Source of the DNA: Methanococcoides alaskense | GTDB lineage: Archaea > Halobacteriota > Methanosarcinia > Methanosarcinales > Methanosarcinaceae | Assembly (NCBI RefSeq): GCF_027594145.1 | Contig: NZ_JAQFFK010000001.1 | Coordinates: 1-64,000 of the forward strand | DNA length: 64,000 nt | Reading direction: 5' to 3' | In this document: in pieces, positions 1 to 9,270 of the stretch | Layout: each line of letters begins with the position of its first letter | Position numbering within the stretch: the first letter of the stretch is position 1 | Notes under the pieces: generated by a model | The model's input: only the letters and a program-made list of their open reading frames with translations | Database searches by the model: none | Told to the model about the DNA's origin: nothing | Translations under genes and position numbers: made by a program

Positions 1-893
1 TCCAAGAATTGTTCAAGTCCTTTTCTCAAACTCTCTTTCGGGGCGAATCCCAGTTTCTCAGCCTTTGAAATATCGGCCACACTATGTTTTATATCTCCTG
101 CAATTGGTTCTTTATGGTCTGGCTTGACATCCTTTTCGAATAGTTCTATTATGATCTCTGCAAGCTCATTGATAGTTGTGGCTTTGCCTGTAGCTGCATT
201 GAAAACATTTCCAATGGCCGCTTTCTTCGAGATCATAAGATCCACCAGATCCACAACATCCTGGACATGGATGAAATCCCTGGTCTGCTCTCCGTCACCG
301 AAGATAATCGGGACAGTCCCTCCTGAAACTTTATCCATGAACTTTGAGATAACTCCTGAATACGGATTCGAGGGGTCCTGTCTGGGGCTGTATATGTTGA
401 AAGGCCTTATACAGGTCGTTGGTAGTCCGTATGCCTTGTTATACATAAGGCAATATTTTTCTCCTGCAAGCTTACTGGCACCATATGGTGATAATGGCTC
501 TTGCGTATGTGTTTCAGGTATTGGCAACTCAACAGGGTTTCCGTAGGTAGCAGCTGAACTGAAATACACAAATCTTTCAATATCCGCATGGCGTGCTTCC
601 TCAAGCAGGTTCAACGTACCCATAATATTGTTTTGTGCATCGAAAAGAGGTTCGTTCATCGACCTTACAACGCTTATCTGGGCGGCAGTATGTATGATCA
701 CATCTGCATCTTGTACGTATTCTGAAACATCTTCCCTTATATCTGCTTTTATCACAGGTACATCTTCAGGAAGCATCTCTCTTGTCGTGGAGGAATAGTT
801 ATCGAGTACAGTCACTTCGTTATCTTCATGGAGGTGATCGACAAGATAGCTTCCGACCTGGCCCAAACCACCGGTAATAAGAACTCTTTGCAT
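1..893 (-). CDS. NAD-dependent sugar-nucleotide epimerase/dehydratase (GalE-like), 3' end outside window
   Basis: Extended short-chain dehydrogenase family, probably a UDP-sugar 4-epimerase or related dehydratase making activated sugars for glycans. The N-terminus MQRVLITGGLGQVGSYLVDH is a GxxGxxG Rossmann NAD-binding loop, and the catalytic YxxxK lies in SPYGASK at about residues 155-161. The FNIYSPRQDPSNPYSGVI and FGDGEQTRDFIHVQDV blocks are typical of GalE/RfbB-like enzymes. About 297 codons are present and the C-terminus runs off the left edge. The ATG at 891-893 is the natural start. A decayed copy of its first ~30 codons lies at about 1205-1306. The exact substrate cannot be told from sequence. 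Confidence 0.9.
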   Translation of the reverse strand, partial: MQRVLITGGLGQVGSYLVDHLHEDNEVTVLDNYSSTTREMLPEDVPVIKADIREDVSEYVQDADVIIHTAAQISVVRSMNEPLFDAQNNIMGTLNLLEEARHADIERFVYFSSAATYGNPVELPIPETHTQEPLSPYGASKLAGEKYCLMYNKAYGLPTTCIRPFNIYSPRQDPSNPYSGVISKFMDKVSGGTVPIIFGDGEQTRDFIHVQDVVDLVDLMISKKAAIGNVFNAATGKATTINELAEIIIELFEKDVKPDHKEPIAGDIKHSVADISKAEKLGFAPKESLRKGLEQFL

Positions 894-959
894 ATCTCTG
901 AAAATGGTTTTCTTTTATATGGACTTTGTGAATCTGGGTTTAATATGTGAATATTTCAT

Positions 960-1190
960 TATTATGAGTATAATCACTTATGCAAGTCTTTCATAATGTT
1001 AATATAGTATTGTGTCACTTGTATATTTTGAGGGCCATTGTAGTTCTCTCCTCTCTACATTACATGTGGTGTGGTACAAAATCGAAACAAAGGTTGCGGT
1101 GGTACGTCCTTTGTTGATGTCGATATTATTGAAACCAAAGCGGGCTTTGTGGTGAGGCCCGCTTACATCCCCTCTTTCTCATTCTTTGTT
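960..1190 (+). ncRNA. Candidate small RNA unit 1 (promoter, hairpins, terminator)
   Basis: Non-coding unit with a TATA-like box at 1000-1009 and a predicted start near 1030. Three hairpins follow: AACAAAGG/CCTTTGTT (1085-1114), TCGAT/ATTGA (about 1120-1132), and a strong AAGCGGGC/GCCCGCTT stem (1138-1164) followed by a T-rich tract that looks like an intrinsic terminator. Unit 2 (1360-1600) is a close copy in which base changes in the first two stems keep pairing through G-U wobbles. No coding capacity looks genuine. Structure and copy number are seen in the sequence; transcription is inferred. Confidence 0.55.
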
Positions 1191-1204
1191 ATGGATTATT
1201 TTCG

Positions 1205-1306
1205 GTCATCAAATTGTGGTCACCATGTTCTTTCGAATTTTCTGGCGATCGACAAGATCGCTCCCGACCTGATCCTCAACAATACCCCATTGAATATCTC
1301 TCAAAA
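1205..1306 (-). pseudogene. Decayed copy of the epimerase 5' end
   Basis: The stretch gatcgacaagatcgctccc (about 1247-1265) and the segment around 1296-1335 match the first codons and upstream region of the epimerase (about 835-940) with substitutions and a short deletion. The equivalent start codon CAT has become AAT. It lies between RNA-like units 1 and 2, so the ancestral duplication appears to have included the gene's 5' end together with the RNA unit. Confidence 0.6.
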
Positions 1307-1359
1307 TAGTTCTCTTTTCTATGGTCTCTGTGCATTTGAGATTAATATGTGAATATTTC

Positions 1360-1605
1360 ATTATTATGAGTATAATCACTTATGCAAGTCTTTCATAATG
1401 TTAATATAGTATTGTGCCATTTGTATATTTAGAGAATAATTGCAGTTCTCTCCCCTCTACATTACATGTGGTGTGGTACAAAATCGAAACAAAGGTTGTG
1501 GTGGTACGGCTTTTGTTTGTGTCGATATTATCGAAACCAAAGCGGGCTTTGTGGTGAGGCCCGCTTACATCCCCTCTTTTTCTCATTCTTTGTTATGGCT
1601 CATTT
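1360..1605 (+). ncRNA. Candidate small RNA unit 2
   Basis: Direct repeat of unit 1 about 400 bp downstream: same TATA-like box (about 1400-1411), same conserved block gtggtacaaaatcgaaac, and the same AAGCGGGC/GCCCGCTT hairpin (1540-1566) before a T-rich tract. In the first hairpin the 3' arm is CTTTTGTT rather than CCTTTGTT, giving a G-U pair; in the second, ATCGA replaces ATTGA, restoring a G-C pair. Such consistent changes suggest selection on RNA pairing. Function and transcription are unknown. Confidence 0.55.
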
Positions 1606-1684
1606 CCTGTCCAATTTGTTCAAGCAGATATCTTATTATCTCGGTTGGGTGCTTTTCTCGCTTTCAATTTTCACTTTGGTATCA

Positions 1685-1905
1685 AAAAGCATCATTATGA
1701 TTGTAATCATAACTTCAAAAATTCATTCCATAAGTTAATATGCCATTACTGTGTGTTTCATTTGATTGTACGCTTAAAGCTACTGAATTGACCCGGTGGT
1801 GATGTCGTACAAGAAAAACGATTTGGTTTGTGTCATTACTATGCACCGGACCAGGGGGCACACTGTGCCCCCATCATCCCCTCTACTTTTCTCAATGTCC
1901 TTTAC
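1685..1905 (+). ncRNA. Candidate small RNA unit 3 (diverged)
   Basis: Diverged third copy. The AT-rich upstream block (catcattatgattgtaatca and the following ttaatatgcc) resembles the promoter region of units 1 and 2. The terminal hairpin has a different sequence, GGGGGCACA/TGTGCCCCC at 1854-1872, but it is again followed by an atcatcccctct-like tail and T-rich sequence. Structure is kept while sequence has changed. On the opposite strand the same hairpin could also end nikR transcripts. Confidence 0.4.
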
Positions 1906-1971
1906 TCTCAATAACGCTCAGAAACATAATTCTGATCGAAAATATGTCAAAAAAGAAATGTGGCAGTATCT

Positions 1972-2394
1972 TCAAATCTTCTCTGCCGGAGGTGCGGTGT
2001 TCAATTTCACGTACTTAACACCCTTTAGTGCCATTAATCTCTCGTCCATCTCCTTGACAAGTTCTCCTTCTCCATCAAAGATAACGACCTCAAGGCAGTT
2101 ATCATGGTCAAGGTGGATATGCACTGAGGACTTGATCAGGTCTGAATAATCATGCTGGATATCCGCGATAGCATTTGAAAGTCCTCTTTTGGTATGGTCG
2201 TAGATAACGGTAATAGTTCCTACGCGCCTTCCCCTTATGTCGCTCATCCATTCATACTGAGTGATGTAGTTGCGTATCGCATCCCTAATACCTTCTGAAC
2301 GTGAAGAATATCCTCTGCTCTCTATAATTGAATCAAATTTATTCAACAGATTGTCGGGAAGTGAAACTCCTATTCTCATTAGTTCATGTTCCAT
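1972..2394 (-). CDS. nikR: Nickel-responsive regulator NikR
   Basis: Ribbon-helix-helix repressor of 140 residues with a C-terminal ACT-like nickel-sensing domain. The N-terminal [15 protein letters not shown] segment is the DNA-binding fold. The high-affinity nickel ligands of the family are all present: a histidine in IQHDYSDL, then [10 protein letters not shown] with two histidines and the cysteine. I place the start at the ATG of [10 protein letters not shown] because the SD AGGTGA lies four to five bases before it; a longer frame would add 17 unlikely residues. In methanogens NikR would control nickel uptake for F430, hydrogenase and CODH enzymes. It is divergent from purC, so its target is not obvious here. 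Confidence 0.93.
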   Translation of the reverse strand: MEHELMRIGVSLPDNLLNKFDSIIESRGYSSRSEGIRDAIRNYITQYEWMSDIRGRRVGTITVIYDHTKRGLSNAIADIQHDYSDLIKSSVHIHLDHDNCLEVVIFDGEGELVKEMDERLMALKGVKYVKLNTAPPAEKI

Positions 2395-2570
2395 GATTTC
2401 ACCTGCACTAAAATAGACATAAAAGGTAATAACATTTTGTACCATTCTTATTATTTTAGTTGTTATTTAATCTCGAAAAACGCACTAGAATATATATTTA
2501 TATTTAAGTGTGCTATATGGTATTCATAATTAACAAAATATAGACTATCCATATTTGGAGACCAAATTTC

Positions 2571-3287
2571 ATGAAAACGGAAGAACTTTACTCAGGCAAA
2601 GCAAAGACCATCTATAAGACCGAAAACCCAAATGAACTTATCTCAGAGTTCAGGGACAGCCTCACAGCTTTTGACGGCAAGAAGAAAAGTGAAGCAAAGA
2701 ATAAAGGTTATTACAATGCTCAGATATCAAAGAAGATCTTTGAGATGCTCGAAGAAGAGGGTATTAAAACACACTACCTCGGTATGGTGTCTGGCAATGA
2801 GATGCTCGTAAAGAAGGTTGAGATAATTCTCATCGAAGTAATTCCAAGGAACATTGCAGCAGGTTCTATCACTCGTAAATATCCTGTTGAAGAAGGTACG
2901 GTCTTCAAAGAGCCCGTTCTTGTATTCGATTACAAGAGCGATGAATTCGGTGATCCTATGATCAATGATGATATCGCAGTTGCGATGGGTGTTGCAACAC
3001 GTGAAGAGATCGATTTCATTCGTAGCATGGCATTGAAGATCAACGCTATTCTCAAGAGCTATCTTGAGAGCAATGGCTTCCTGCTTCCTGACTTCAAACT
3101 TGAGTTCGGTAGGGTGGACGGTGAGATCGTCCTTGCTGACGAAATTTCTTGTGACACCTGCAGGTTCTGGGACGTTGAGACCGGTGAATCCATGGACAAG
3201 GACCTGTTCAGATTCGATAAGGGTGACCTTTCAAAAGCATATGAAAAAGTTGCGCACAGACTTGTCCCTGAAATATTCGAGGAGTAA
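2571..3287 (+). CDS. purC: Phosphoribosylaminoimidazole-succinocarboxamide synthase
   Basis: SAICAR synthetase, 238 residues, cytosolic, joining CAIR and aspartate with ATP in purine synthesis. The N-terminus [19 protein letters not shown] is the family's ATP-binding entry motif, and [18 protein letters not shown] and SCDTCRFWD match conserved blocks. Length is normal. An AT-rich promoter lies at about 2490-2540. Its TAA stop is followed directly by the ATG of the flavoprotein gene, so the two are probably translated from one message although no pathway link is known. Another purine gene, purL, lies about 7 kb away. Confidence 0.96.
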   Translation: MKTEELYSGKAKTIYKTENPNELISEFRDSLTAFDGKKKSEAKNKGYYNAQISKKIFEMLEEEGIKTHYLGMVSGNEMLVKKVEIILIEVIPRNIAAGSITRKYPVEEGTVFKEPVLVFDYKSDEFGDPMINDDIAVAMGVATREEIDFIRSMALKINAILKSYLESNGFLLPDFKLEFGRVDGEIVLADEISCDTCRFWDVETGESMDKDLFRFDKGDLSKAYEKVAHRLVPEIFEE

Positions 3288-4718
3288 ATGGATAAATATG
3301 ATGTTATTGTGGTCGGAGCCGGTGTGACCGGTCTTCTGGCCGCACTTACATTATCAAAGCACGGCAAAAAAGTGCTGGTGCTTGAAAAACAGGACTCTGT
3401 GGGGGGAAACTGTAACAGTTACACAGTGGATGGTTATCAAGTAGACACCGGTCCGCATGCGATCACTCATCTTGCAGAAGGTCCGCTTAGGCGGCTCATG
3501 GACAATTATTTTGATTACCAGCCGGTATTCGAGGACTACGGTCAGTATTATGTAAGGACCGAGGAACGTTTTGTAAAAGTTCCCTCAACGATCAAAGAAT
3601 TCGTCACATTTGACGTTTTTCCCAAACTTGACCGCCTTGCAATTACTCAGGCCATCACGAAGTCTCTCACAATGGCTTCCTTTGGTATCGATCTCTCGGA
3701 CCAATCGGTCTATGATTCCCTTCCTGCAAACCTTTCAAAGGACACTTACGACTTCGCAGATGCTATATCCTACTTCCTTTCCGGACGTTGTATGAAAGAA
3801 ACATCTGCACAGAGGGTGCTGGCAGGAAGCAGTTTTGTAAGGGATAGTGTGACTCAGGAACAGTTCGAAGAGATCATCAAACAGGAATCCACTCCTCAAA
3901 CCGAATCCATACTCCAGTCTGTCCTCCCATCCAATCTCCATCTCTCACTTCATTCAAGGATAAACCTATCTTGCCTCGGAAGACTTGCTTCCAACAAGGT
4001 CAGTCTTTCCCAGGGATATCCGCGAAAAGGCCTAAAATCCCTGCTCAATGCAATTCTTTATTCTCTTCCCTCGACCGTGGAAATTAAGACCGGATGTGAG
4101 GTCCATAAGATATTCACTGATAATGGAAAGGCCTGGGGTGTCGAAGCGGACAATGCATATAGTGCTGATCTTGTGATATACACAGGATTTGCAACATCCC
4201 TTCCCACTCTGGTCGAAGACCTTCCGGCATCTTACAAAGAGCTGCTTGACGGTATCGTTCATTCTAAAAGTCTCACATTATGGCTTGGCCTTGACAGGAT
4301 GATGGATGAGTTCAAATATGTCGGGTCTGAGATATGGTTCAAGGACACCCCTTACTGGGCGATGCCCACAAGCAATTATGATCCTTCCCTTGCACCTAAA
4401 GGAAAACAGCTGATAGGGTTTGCTTTCTTCATGGATGAGGACAATGATGAGTCCAAAGATCTAAAGAACGCCTATGAGACGATCTACCGTGCTATCCCAA
4501 ACATCGAGGATCGCATAGAAATGAAGCATCATCAGGTGATCGTTCCTGAAAAAGCTGCAGTGACGCTCAATGGAAAATTTGCTGATATCCGTACTCCGGT
4601 AAAGAATCTTTATGTTGCAGGGACGGATACCGATAAACGCAGCATGGGAGTGACCCGGGCTGCATATTCTATACTTGAAATGTTAAAAGTGTTGAACGAG
4701 GACGGTAATCTTCACTGA
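3288..4718 (+). CDS. FAD-dependent oxidoreductase, phytoene desaturase-like
   Basis: Flavoprotein of 476 residues in the CrtI/amine oxidase superfamily. The N-terminal YDVIVVGAGVTGLLAAL is the FAD-binding Rossmann motif, followed by VLEKQDSVGGN. The C-terminal NLYVAGTDTDKRSMGVTRAA is the second FAD-contact block. Family members desaturate or saturate isoprenoids such as carotenoids or archaeal lipid chains; the substrate here cannot be assigned, and no other carotenoid gene is in the window. It starts at the base after the purC stop. Its TGA abuts the TGA of the convergent DUF47 gene. Confidence 0.8.
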   Translation: MDKYDVIVVGAGVTGLLAALTLSKHGKKVLVLEKQDSVGGNCNSYTVDGYQVDTGPHAITHLAEGPLRRLMDNYFDYQPVFEDYGQYYVRTEERFVKVPSTIKEFVTFDVFPKLDRLAITQAITKSLTMASFGIDLSDQSVYDSLPANLSKDTYDFADAISYFLSGRCMKETSAQRVLAGSSFVRDSVTQEQFEEIIKQESTPQTESILQSVLPSNLHLSLHSRINLSCLGRLASNKVSLSQGYPRKGLKSLLNAILYSLPSTVEIKTGCEVHKIFTDNGKAWGVEADNAYSADLVIYTGFATSLPTLVEDLPASYKELLDGIVHSKSLTLWLGLDRMMDEFKYVGSEIWFKDTPYWAMPTSNYDPSLAPKGKQLIGFAFFMDEDNDESKDLKNAYETIYRAIPNIEDRIEMKHHQVIVPEKAAVTLNGKFADIRTPVKNLYVAGTDTDKRSMGVTRAAYSILEMLKVLNEDGNLH

Positions 4719-4733
4719 TCACCGTCTGATTAT
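4712..4733. terminator. Hairpin at two abutting convergent stop codons
   Basis: The flavoprotein TGA (4716-4718) and the reverse-strand TGA (4719-4721) form the palindrome TGATCA with no base between them. Flanking GACGGT and ACCGTC arms can pair across this junction, giving a candidate bidirectional terminator that partly overlaps both reading frames. Confidence 0.4.
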
Positions 4734-5405
4734 CATTGTTCTGAGTCTGTCGGCTGCATGTTCGGTCTTATCTGCAATGTCTGCAATAGTTCTGACAAGT
4801 TCGATAAAATAGAACACCCCGACAGCCCCTAGTTCCTTTTCATGAGCATATATGTCTTTGACAAGGTCCTTCTCGATAAGGTCTGTGATATGTTCCATCT
4901 CTTCTATCTGCGGAACAAGGGCCAGGGTCTCCTCGACCTCACGTTTGCTAAAGGATGTTTCAAGGAGTTCGCTCAACGAATCTACCAGCTTTTCGTATAT
5001 TTCCACTGTTTTCACTGTCTCTGCACTCAGTTGACATAGCTGGTCCTTTATCCCCTCGGGCATATCGCATTGTCTCAGGGTAAGCATATATGCCGCTTCC
5101 TGTGCCACATCGGCGATGGAATCCTGTGGCTTTAAAAAGTTTAGCAGGTCCTCTGCGTTCACAGGCAGCATTATCGAAGACGAAAGCTGTCCTCTTATCG
5201 TCTGTTTGATAATATCCGCTTCATGCTCGATGTTGTCGATCTCATGGCTAAGCTCTTCAACAAGGGGCATATTGGTGCAATATGCATTGACCGCCTGATC
5301 GAGCTTTCTTACCGTCTCCACACCTTTTGATGCGTGCAGGTAAAGTGGCTTAAAAGGCGATTTCGCAAATACGCTAAGTACCGAACGAATGTATTCCCTT
5401 TTCAT
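4719..5405 (-). CDS. DUF47 family phosphate-transport accessory protein
   Basis: PhoU-like helical protein of 228 residues (DUF47, TIGR00153-type). It is almost entirely alpha-helical, with conserved acidic pairs such as EEMEHITDLIEK and a C-terminal IADIADKTEHAADRLRTM. DUF47 proteins are regularly encoded next to PiT phosphate permeases and are thought to control them. Here the ATG at 5403-5405 overlaps the pit stop codon (TAATG), which fixes the start and argues for translational coupling. A longer frame into pit is rejected. Confidence 0.9.
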   Translation of the reverse strand: MKREYIRSVLSVFAKSPFKPLYLHASKGVETVRKLDQAVNAYCTNMPLVEELSHEIDNIEHEADIIKQTIRGQLSSSIMLPVNAEDLLNFLKPQDSIADVAQEAAYMLTLRQCDMPEGIKDQLCQLSAETVKTVEIYEKLVDSLSELLETSFSKREVEETLALVPQIEEMEHITDLIEKDLVKDIYAHEKELGAVGVFYFIELVRTIADIADKTEHAADRLRTMIIRR

Positions 5406-6445
5406 TATAATCCAACTCCCCTTAATCCCAGGAATATAAGTGCTGATGTTACTGCTGCTATCGGCACTGTGATTATCCATGACATGGCTATCTTTCCAAT
5501 AACACTAAGATCGACTGCAGCAAGACCGCCTGCAAGTCCGACCCCTATCACAGAACCAACTAGTGTATGCGTTGTAGAGATTGGTATTGAACTGTAGCTA
5601 TGAAGGACAACAACGGATGCTGTAGCGAGTTCTGCAGAGAATCCCCTTGTAGGTGTCAGTTCAGTTATCTTTGTACCTATCGTCTCTATAACGCGGTATC
5701 CCCATGTAGCAAGTCCGATGACCATTCCGACACCACCGACCATTAAGACCCATGCGGGTATGGTCAGGTCTGCGAATCCGAGGGCGTTAAGTCCTGCGTA
5801 GAGTGGTCCGACAGCGTTTGCTACATCGTTAGAACCATGTGCGAATGCAATAAAACATGCAGTACCTATCTGAAGTATCACAAATTTCTTTTCTATATTA
5901 TATGGATTGTCCGTCTTCTGTAATAACGTCAGCCGTATGATCGTGAATATAATGTATGCGAGGACGGCACCTAATATGGGTGAGACCAACCAGCTGCCCA
6001 CGATCTTTGTGAGTACTATCCAGTTGATATCGCTATAAGCGATAATTCCCTGATATGCAGACACAAGTCCAAAACCAAGTACTGATCCAACAATTGAGTG
6101 TGTGGTGGAGACCGGCAGGTTGTAAAATGTAGCGAAAGTGATCCAGAATCCGGCTGCAAGGATAGCTGCCAGCATTCCTACTGCTACAAGGTTCGGATCT
6201 AACAGCTTAATACTGTCAATAGGTACGATGCCTTTTGCAATGGTCGATGTGACTCTCTGACCAAAAAAGATAGCACCCACGAATTCAAAGACAGCTGCCA
6301 CAAGTATTACCTGTTTCAGTGAGAGTGCTCCACTCCCTACTGATGTTCCCATTGCATTAGCAAGATCGTTCGCTCCGATATTCCAAGCCATGTAGAGGCC
6401 TGCGATTACCAAAAGAACCACAATTGGATTTAATAGATCTATCAT
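5405..6445 (-). CDS. pit: Inorganic phosphate transporter, PiT family
   Basis: Integral membrane permease of 346 residues with about ten hydrophobic segments. It carries the two PiT signature repeats: [20 protein letters not shown] near residue 24 and [15 protein letters not shown] near residue 202, plus two STTH motifs ([14 protein letters not shown] and [14 protein letters not shown]). It imports phosphate with a cation. It is first in a two-gene operon with the DUF47 regulator. Confidence 0.94.
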   Translation of the reverse strand: MIDLLNPIVVLLVIAGLYMAWNIGANDLANAMGTSVGSGALSLKQVILVAAVFEFVGAIFFGQRVTSTIAKGIVPIDSIKLLDPNLVAVGMLAAILAAGFWITFATFYNLPVSTTHSIVGSVLGFGLVSAYQGIIAYSDINWIVLTKIVGSWLVSPILGAVLAYIIFTIIRLTLLQKTDNPYNIEKKFVILQIGTACFIAFAHGSNDVANAVGPLYAGLNALGFADLTIPAWVLMVGGVGMVIGLATWGYRVIETIGTKITELTPTRGFSAELATASVVVLHSYSSIPISTTHTLVGSVIGVGLAGGLAAVDLSVIGKIAMSWIITVPIAAVTSALIFLGLRGVGL

Positions 6446-6502
6446 ATTTCCTTCCTTTGATCAAGTACTAAAGCTGATAATGTCACACTTGTGATAAATG
6501 TA

Positions 6503-7450
6503 TCAATCATTATTTTTTGCTATGGAAATAATCTCTTCACGTGCCTTTTTAGCATCCCCGTCCTCGGGGTCCAGCTCGATGAGCAGATCGTATGTCTTAA
6601 TGGCATCATTATAATTATCTTCCTGTACACTGAGTTCGGCAGCATTTGTCAGTATTGCGTTTGCTTCCTGTTTGTGCCCAAGTGTGTAAAGCAGTTTACC
6701 TCTTGTTCTCCACATGTCGATGTTGGCAACATCGAGTTCAAGGGCATTCTCTATCGCTCCGAGTGCCTTCTCGTATGTCTCAATACTCCTGCTCATAAGG
6801 GCTTTCAACTCCCACATCTCGGCTGCTTCCTGGAAACATTTTACTGCTTCCTTTGCCTGCCCAAGCTTCCTGTGAGCAATACCTGTGAAGAAGATGGGCT
6901 CGACAAAGTCTTCTGTCAGTCCCATTGTCTCCTCAAAAGCTGAAATGGCAGCACCGTATCTTTCAGATTCGAGAAGTAACATTCCTTTGCTGTGCCATAC
7001 ATGTGCAATGCTCGGGTCTATCTCTATGGAGCGTTCAAATTCCTCAATACCCTCTTGAGCCCTTCCCATTTCCGCAAGGATACCACCTTTTAGGAAATAG
7101 CTTTCAGCATCCTTTGGCGCTATCTCTGTGATATTCGTGAATATCTCCAGTGCTCCCTCAAGGTCATCCTTGATGGCAAGGATATTACCTTTCAATTTGA
7201 GTGCCTCGATATCTTCTCTAAGGTCCAATGCCTCATTGGTGGTCTCAAGGGCATCATCATAGAGATGAAGTCCGGTGAGTATCCGCGCTTTGATAAGCAG
7301 GGCATGAGTTGGGTCAGGTGCATGGTTGATCGCCTGTTCCACAACTTCCAGTGCCTGATCGAGATGGCTTTCCCTGCATAATGACATTACTTTGTTTATC
7401 AGAAAATCTGCCAGTTCTTGAGGTGACATATCACTTTTAGGTTCGGACAT
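6503..7450 (-). CDS. Tetratricopeptide-repeat protein
   Basis: Protein of 315 residues made of about eight TPR units, seen as recurrent A-x3-F/Y-x3-A and P-x-D patterns such as IDPSIAHVWHSKGMLLLESE and LDPEDGDAKKAREE. TPR arrays are protein-protein scaffolds; the partner is unknown. There is no signal peptide or membrane segment, so it is probably cytosolic. The start is the ATG of MSEPKSDM because SD GGTGA lies two bases upstream; the frame can be extended to a TTG, but that lies before the SD. Confidence 0.85.
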   Translation of the reverse strand: MSEPKSDMSPQELADFLINKVMSLCRESHLDQALEVVEQAINHAPDPTHALLIKARILTGLHLYDDALETTNEALDLREDIEALKLKGNILAIKDDLEGALEIFTNITEIAPKDAESYFLKGGILAEMGRAQEGIEEFERSIEIDPSIAHVWHSKGMLLLESERYGAAISAFEETMGLTEDFVEPIFFTGIAHRKLGQAKEAVKCFQEAAEMWELKALMSRSIETYEKALGAIENALELDVANIDMWRTRGKLLYTLGHKQEANAILTNAAELSVQEDNYNDAIKTYDLLIELDPEDGDAKKAREEIISIAKNND

Positions 7451-7493
7451 AATCACCAATTGTGCAATACCATTTTAATGTCTTGCGGAGGAT

Positions 7494-8714
7494 TCAGAAA
7501 AAAGAGTCAAGTGTTTTCTGGAAACGCATGTCTGAAAGCATCTTTGCCTTTGCTTTCCATTGCTCCGAAGGTGTTCTCACTCGTGTTGCCATGTCATCCA
7601 GTGCTTCTTCAATGGTCTCAAACGTGCGTGGGATGGAGGACAATGCATTTCTGGCAGCCTCGCGGACCACCCATACCCCAAGCGGTGCCCAGTATTCAGG
7701 CGTTATTTCCCGTATCATGAATACCGATGCTTGCTTTTGTATCTTCTCAAGATGTTCCAGGGCGGCCATACGGGCGGCATAATATCCTCCGGCAAGGTTC
7801 GAATATCCTTTTTTACCGTTAATGTCTTCCATGTCCTGCCCTATCCATGAAGAATCTCCTGACCAGGCCGAGCTTTTCATCCATATCTCGAGCAGCTCGT
7901 AAGAATATCTACGGGGGGTCATGAGTATCTCAAAATAGTTTCCGAAACATCCTCCGCTGAACACTGATATCTCACTGATGAGGGGCAGGTCTATCACACG
8001 GTCAGTAATGTCCTTCCCGACCATATCATCCGTGGCTGTAATTGCCCAGCGGGTAGGTACAAGTTTCCGTTCCTGTCCCAACAAGCCTATGGAAAGCAAT
8101 CTTGTGATATGTTCCGTGGGGATGTCCCCTTTAAAGAGTTCACACACAGCATCCTTTGCAAGGGCATCAGTGTCGTATGCCAGATGATCCACTTTTTTCG
8201 GGACCTTCGGATTCTCTGCAATATCAAAGTCCTTCATGGTTCCGGAAGGGCCCATGGGGGTAAGTACGCTGTCGAACTTCAGGTCCTGTTTCAATGGTTT
8301 TGTGAACCAGGCTTCTGTATCGATGGGTGACTTTGACAATGCGAGTTCCTGCGATTTTTCCAGGAGTTTATCTGGTCTGTTCGCATTTTTCACATCCATG
8401 GTCGTATTTGCCCGAACAAGCTGGCATCTGGCAGATATGATGTCCTGGATGTCCATGGAAAGCCAATGTTTGGGGTCTTCCAGTGCCATTGCATCCTTAG
8501 AATCCACCTGTGGTGGGATCATGGGTCCGGCCTTGACCTGGGGGTAACCATATCTTCCCACAAAGACCGCTGGCGGGGAAGCACCAAAAATAGAACCGTC
8601 TGAAGATATCGAAGTTGCAGTGCTCTCGGCAGATCTGAACTTCTCAAGAATAGGACACCGAGGTCTTCCGCAAAGTCCTTTTCCTTTACATTGGATGCAT
8701 AGACTTTTGCTCAA
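7494..8714 (-). CDS. nreA: Archaeal DNA repair protein NreA
   Basis: Nre family protein of 406 residues. The N-terminus CIQCKGKGLCGRPRCPIL is the four-cysteine zinc motif, followed by the conserved FVGRYGYPQVKAGPMIPP block. The C-terminus QKTLDSFF is a PCNA-interacting peptide (QxxLxxFF). NreA proteins act in repair of alkylation or crosslink damage in haloarchaea and bind PCNA. The likely start is a TTG at 8712-8714 that overlaps the TGA of the upstream HTH gene, giving a coupled pair; no ATG is available near the zinc motif. Confidence 0.88.
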   Translation of the reverse strand: MSKSLCIQCKGKGLCGRPRCPILEKFRSAESTATSISSDGSIFGASPPAVFVGRYGYPQVKAGPMIPPQVDSKDAMALEDPKHWLSMDIQDIISARCQLVRANTTMDVKNANRPDKLLEKSQELALSKSPIDTEAWFTKPLKQDLKFDSVLTPMGPSGTMKDFDIAENPKVPKKVDHLAYDTDALAKDAVCELFKGDIPTEHITRLLSIGLLGQERKLVPTRWAITATDDMVGKDITDRVIDLPLISEISVFSGGCFGNYFEILMTPRRYSYELLEIWMKSSAWSGDSSWIGQDMEDINGKKGYSNLAGGYYAARMAALEHLEKIQKQASVFMIREITPEYWAPLGVWVVREAARNALSSIPRTFETIEEALDDMATRVRTPSEQWKAKAKMLSDMRFQKTLDSFF

Positions 8715-9070
8715 TCTTCATCATCTTTACATAATATGCAATATTCTGCTTCCGGTGCATTTTTGAACAACCAACCTGAACGCTGTACGAACTTGCATAC
8801 ATTGCACATTCCCTCGTTCATGGCCTTTGCAGGCATCCCATTGACAAGGTTGGTGGCAAATTTCCTTATCTCTTCATTGGTCTCTTCTGAAAATCCTACT
8901 TCTGCTCCCCTTTTCTCACTCACGTACTGGGAAACGGCAGCTCTGGACAATCCGAGAATGTCGGCAACCTGTTGCTGTGTGCATCCGTGGTCGATCATCA
9001 TGGTACGTGCAAGTCCGGCTCGTATTGCTGGCAAAACTCTCTGAACCATTATCTCGCAGGTAGGTTTCAT
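8711..9070 (-). CDS. HTH transcriptional regulator with C-terminal cysteine motif
   Basis: Small regulator of 119 residues. The helix-turn-helix is in GCTQQQVADILGLSRAAVSQY (about residues 30-50). A C-terminal CNVCKFVQ...CILC pair of CxxC motifs probably binds zinc or an iron-sulfur cluster. It resembles the archaeal COG2522 regulators. The ATG at 9068-9070 opens the conserved MKPTCEIMVQR sequence; an extension to 9136 is poorly supported. It overlaps nreA and may regulate it. Confidence 0.8.
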   Translation of the reverse strand: MKPTCEIMVQRVLPAIRAGLARTMMIDHGCTQQQVADILGLSRAAVSQYVSEKRGAEVGFSEETNEEIRKFATNLVNGMPAKAMNEGMCNVCKFVQRSGWLFKNAPEAEYCILCKDDED

Positions 9071-9270
9071 AATATTATATCCTTCACTCGTCCTATTTGA
9101 TTTTTTTGGCAGCACTAATGATAAGCAGATCTGCACTCGAACGGACGCTCATAATTCAAAAAAAGGACATAGCATTCAATACCAGCATTGGTATGGCCAT
9201 GTTCCGTTCATTATTAATTTTTAATACGAACATCAGGTCTGTCTGACAGTCCTGTTATTCAAAGTCAATT

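Noticed and set aside
1071-1352. Open frames across the repeat region (1071-1352, 1440-1738)
   Set aside because: They cross the hairpins and the decayed epimerase fragment, differ in frame between the repeat copies, have no SD and show no protein-like composition; the repeats conserve RNA pairing rather than a reading frame.
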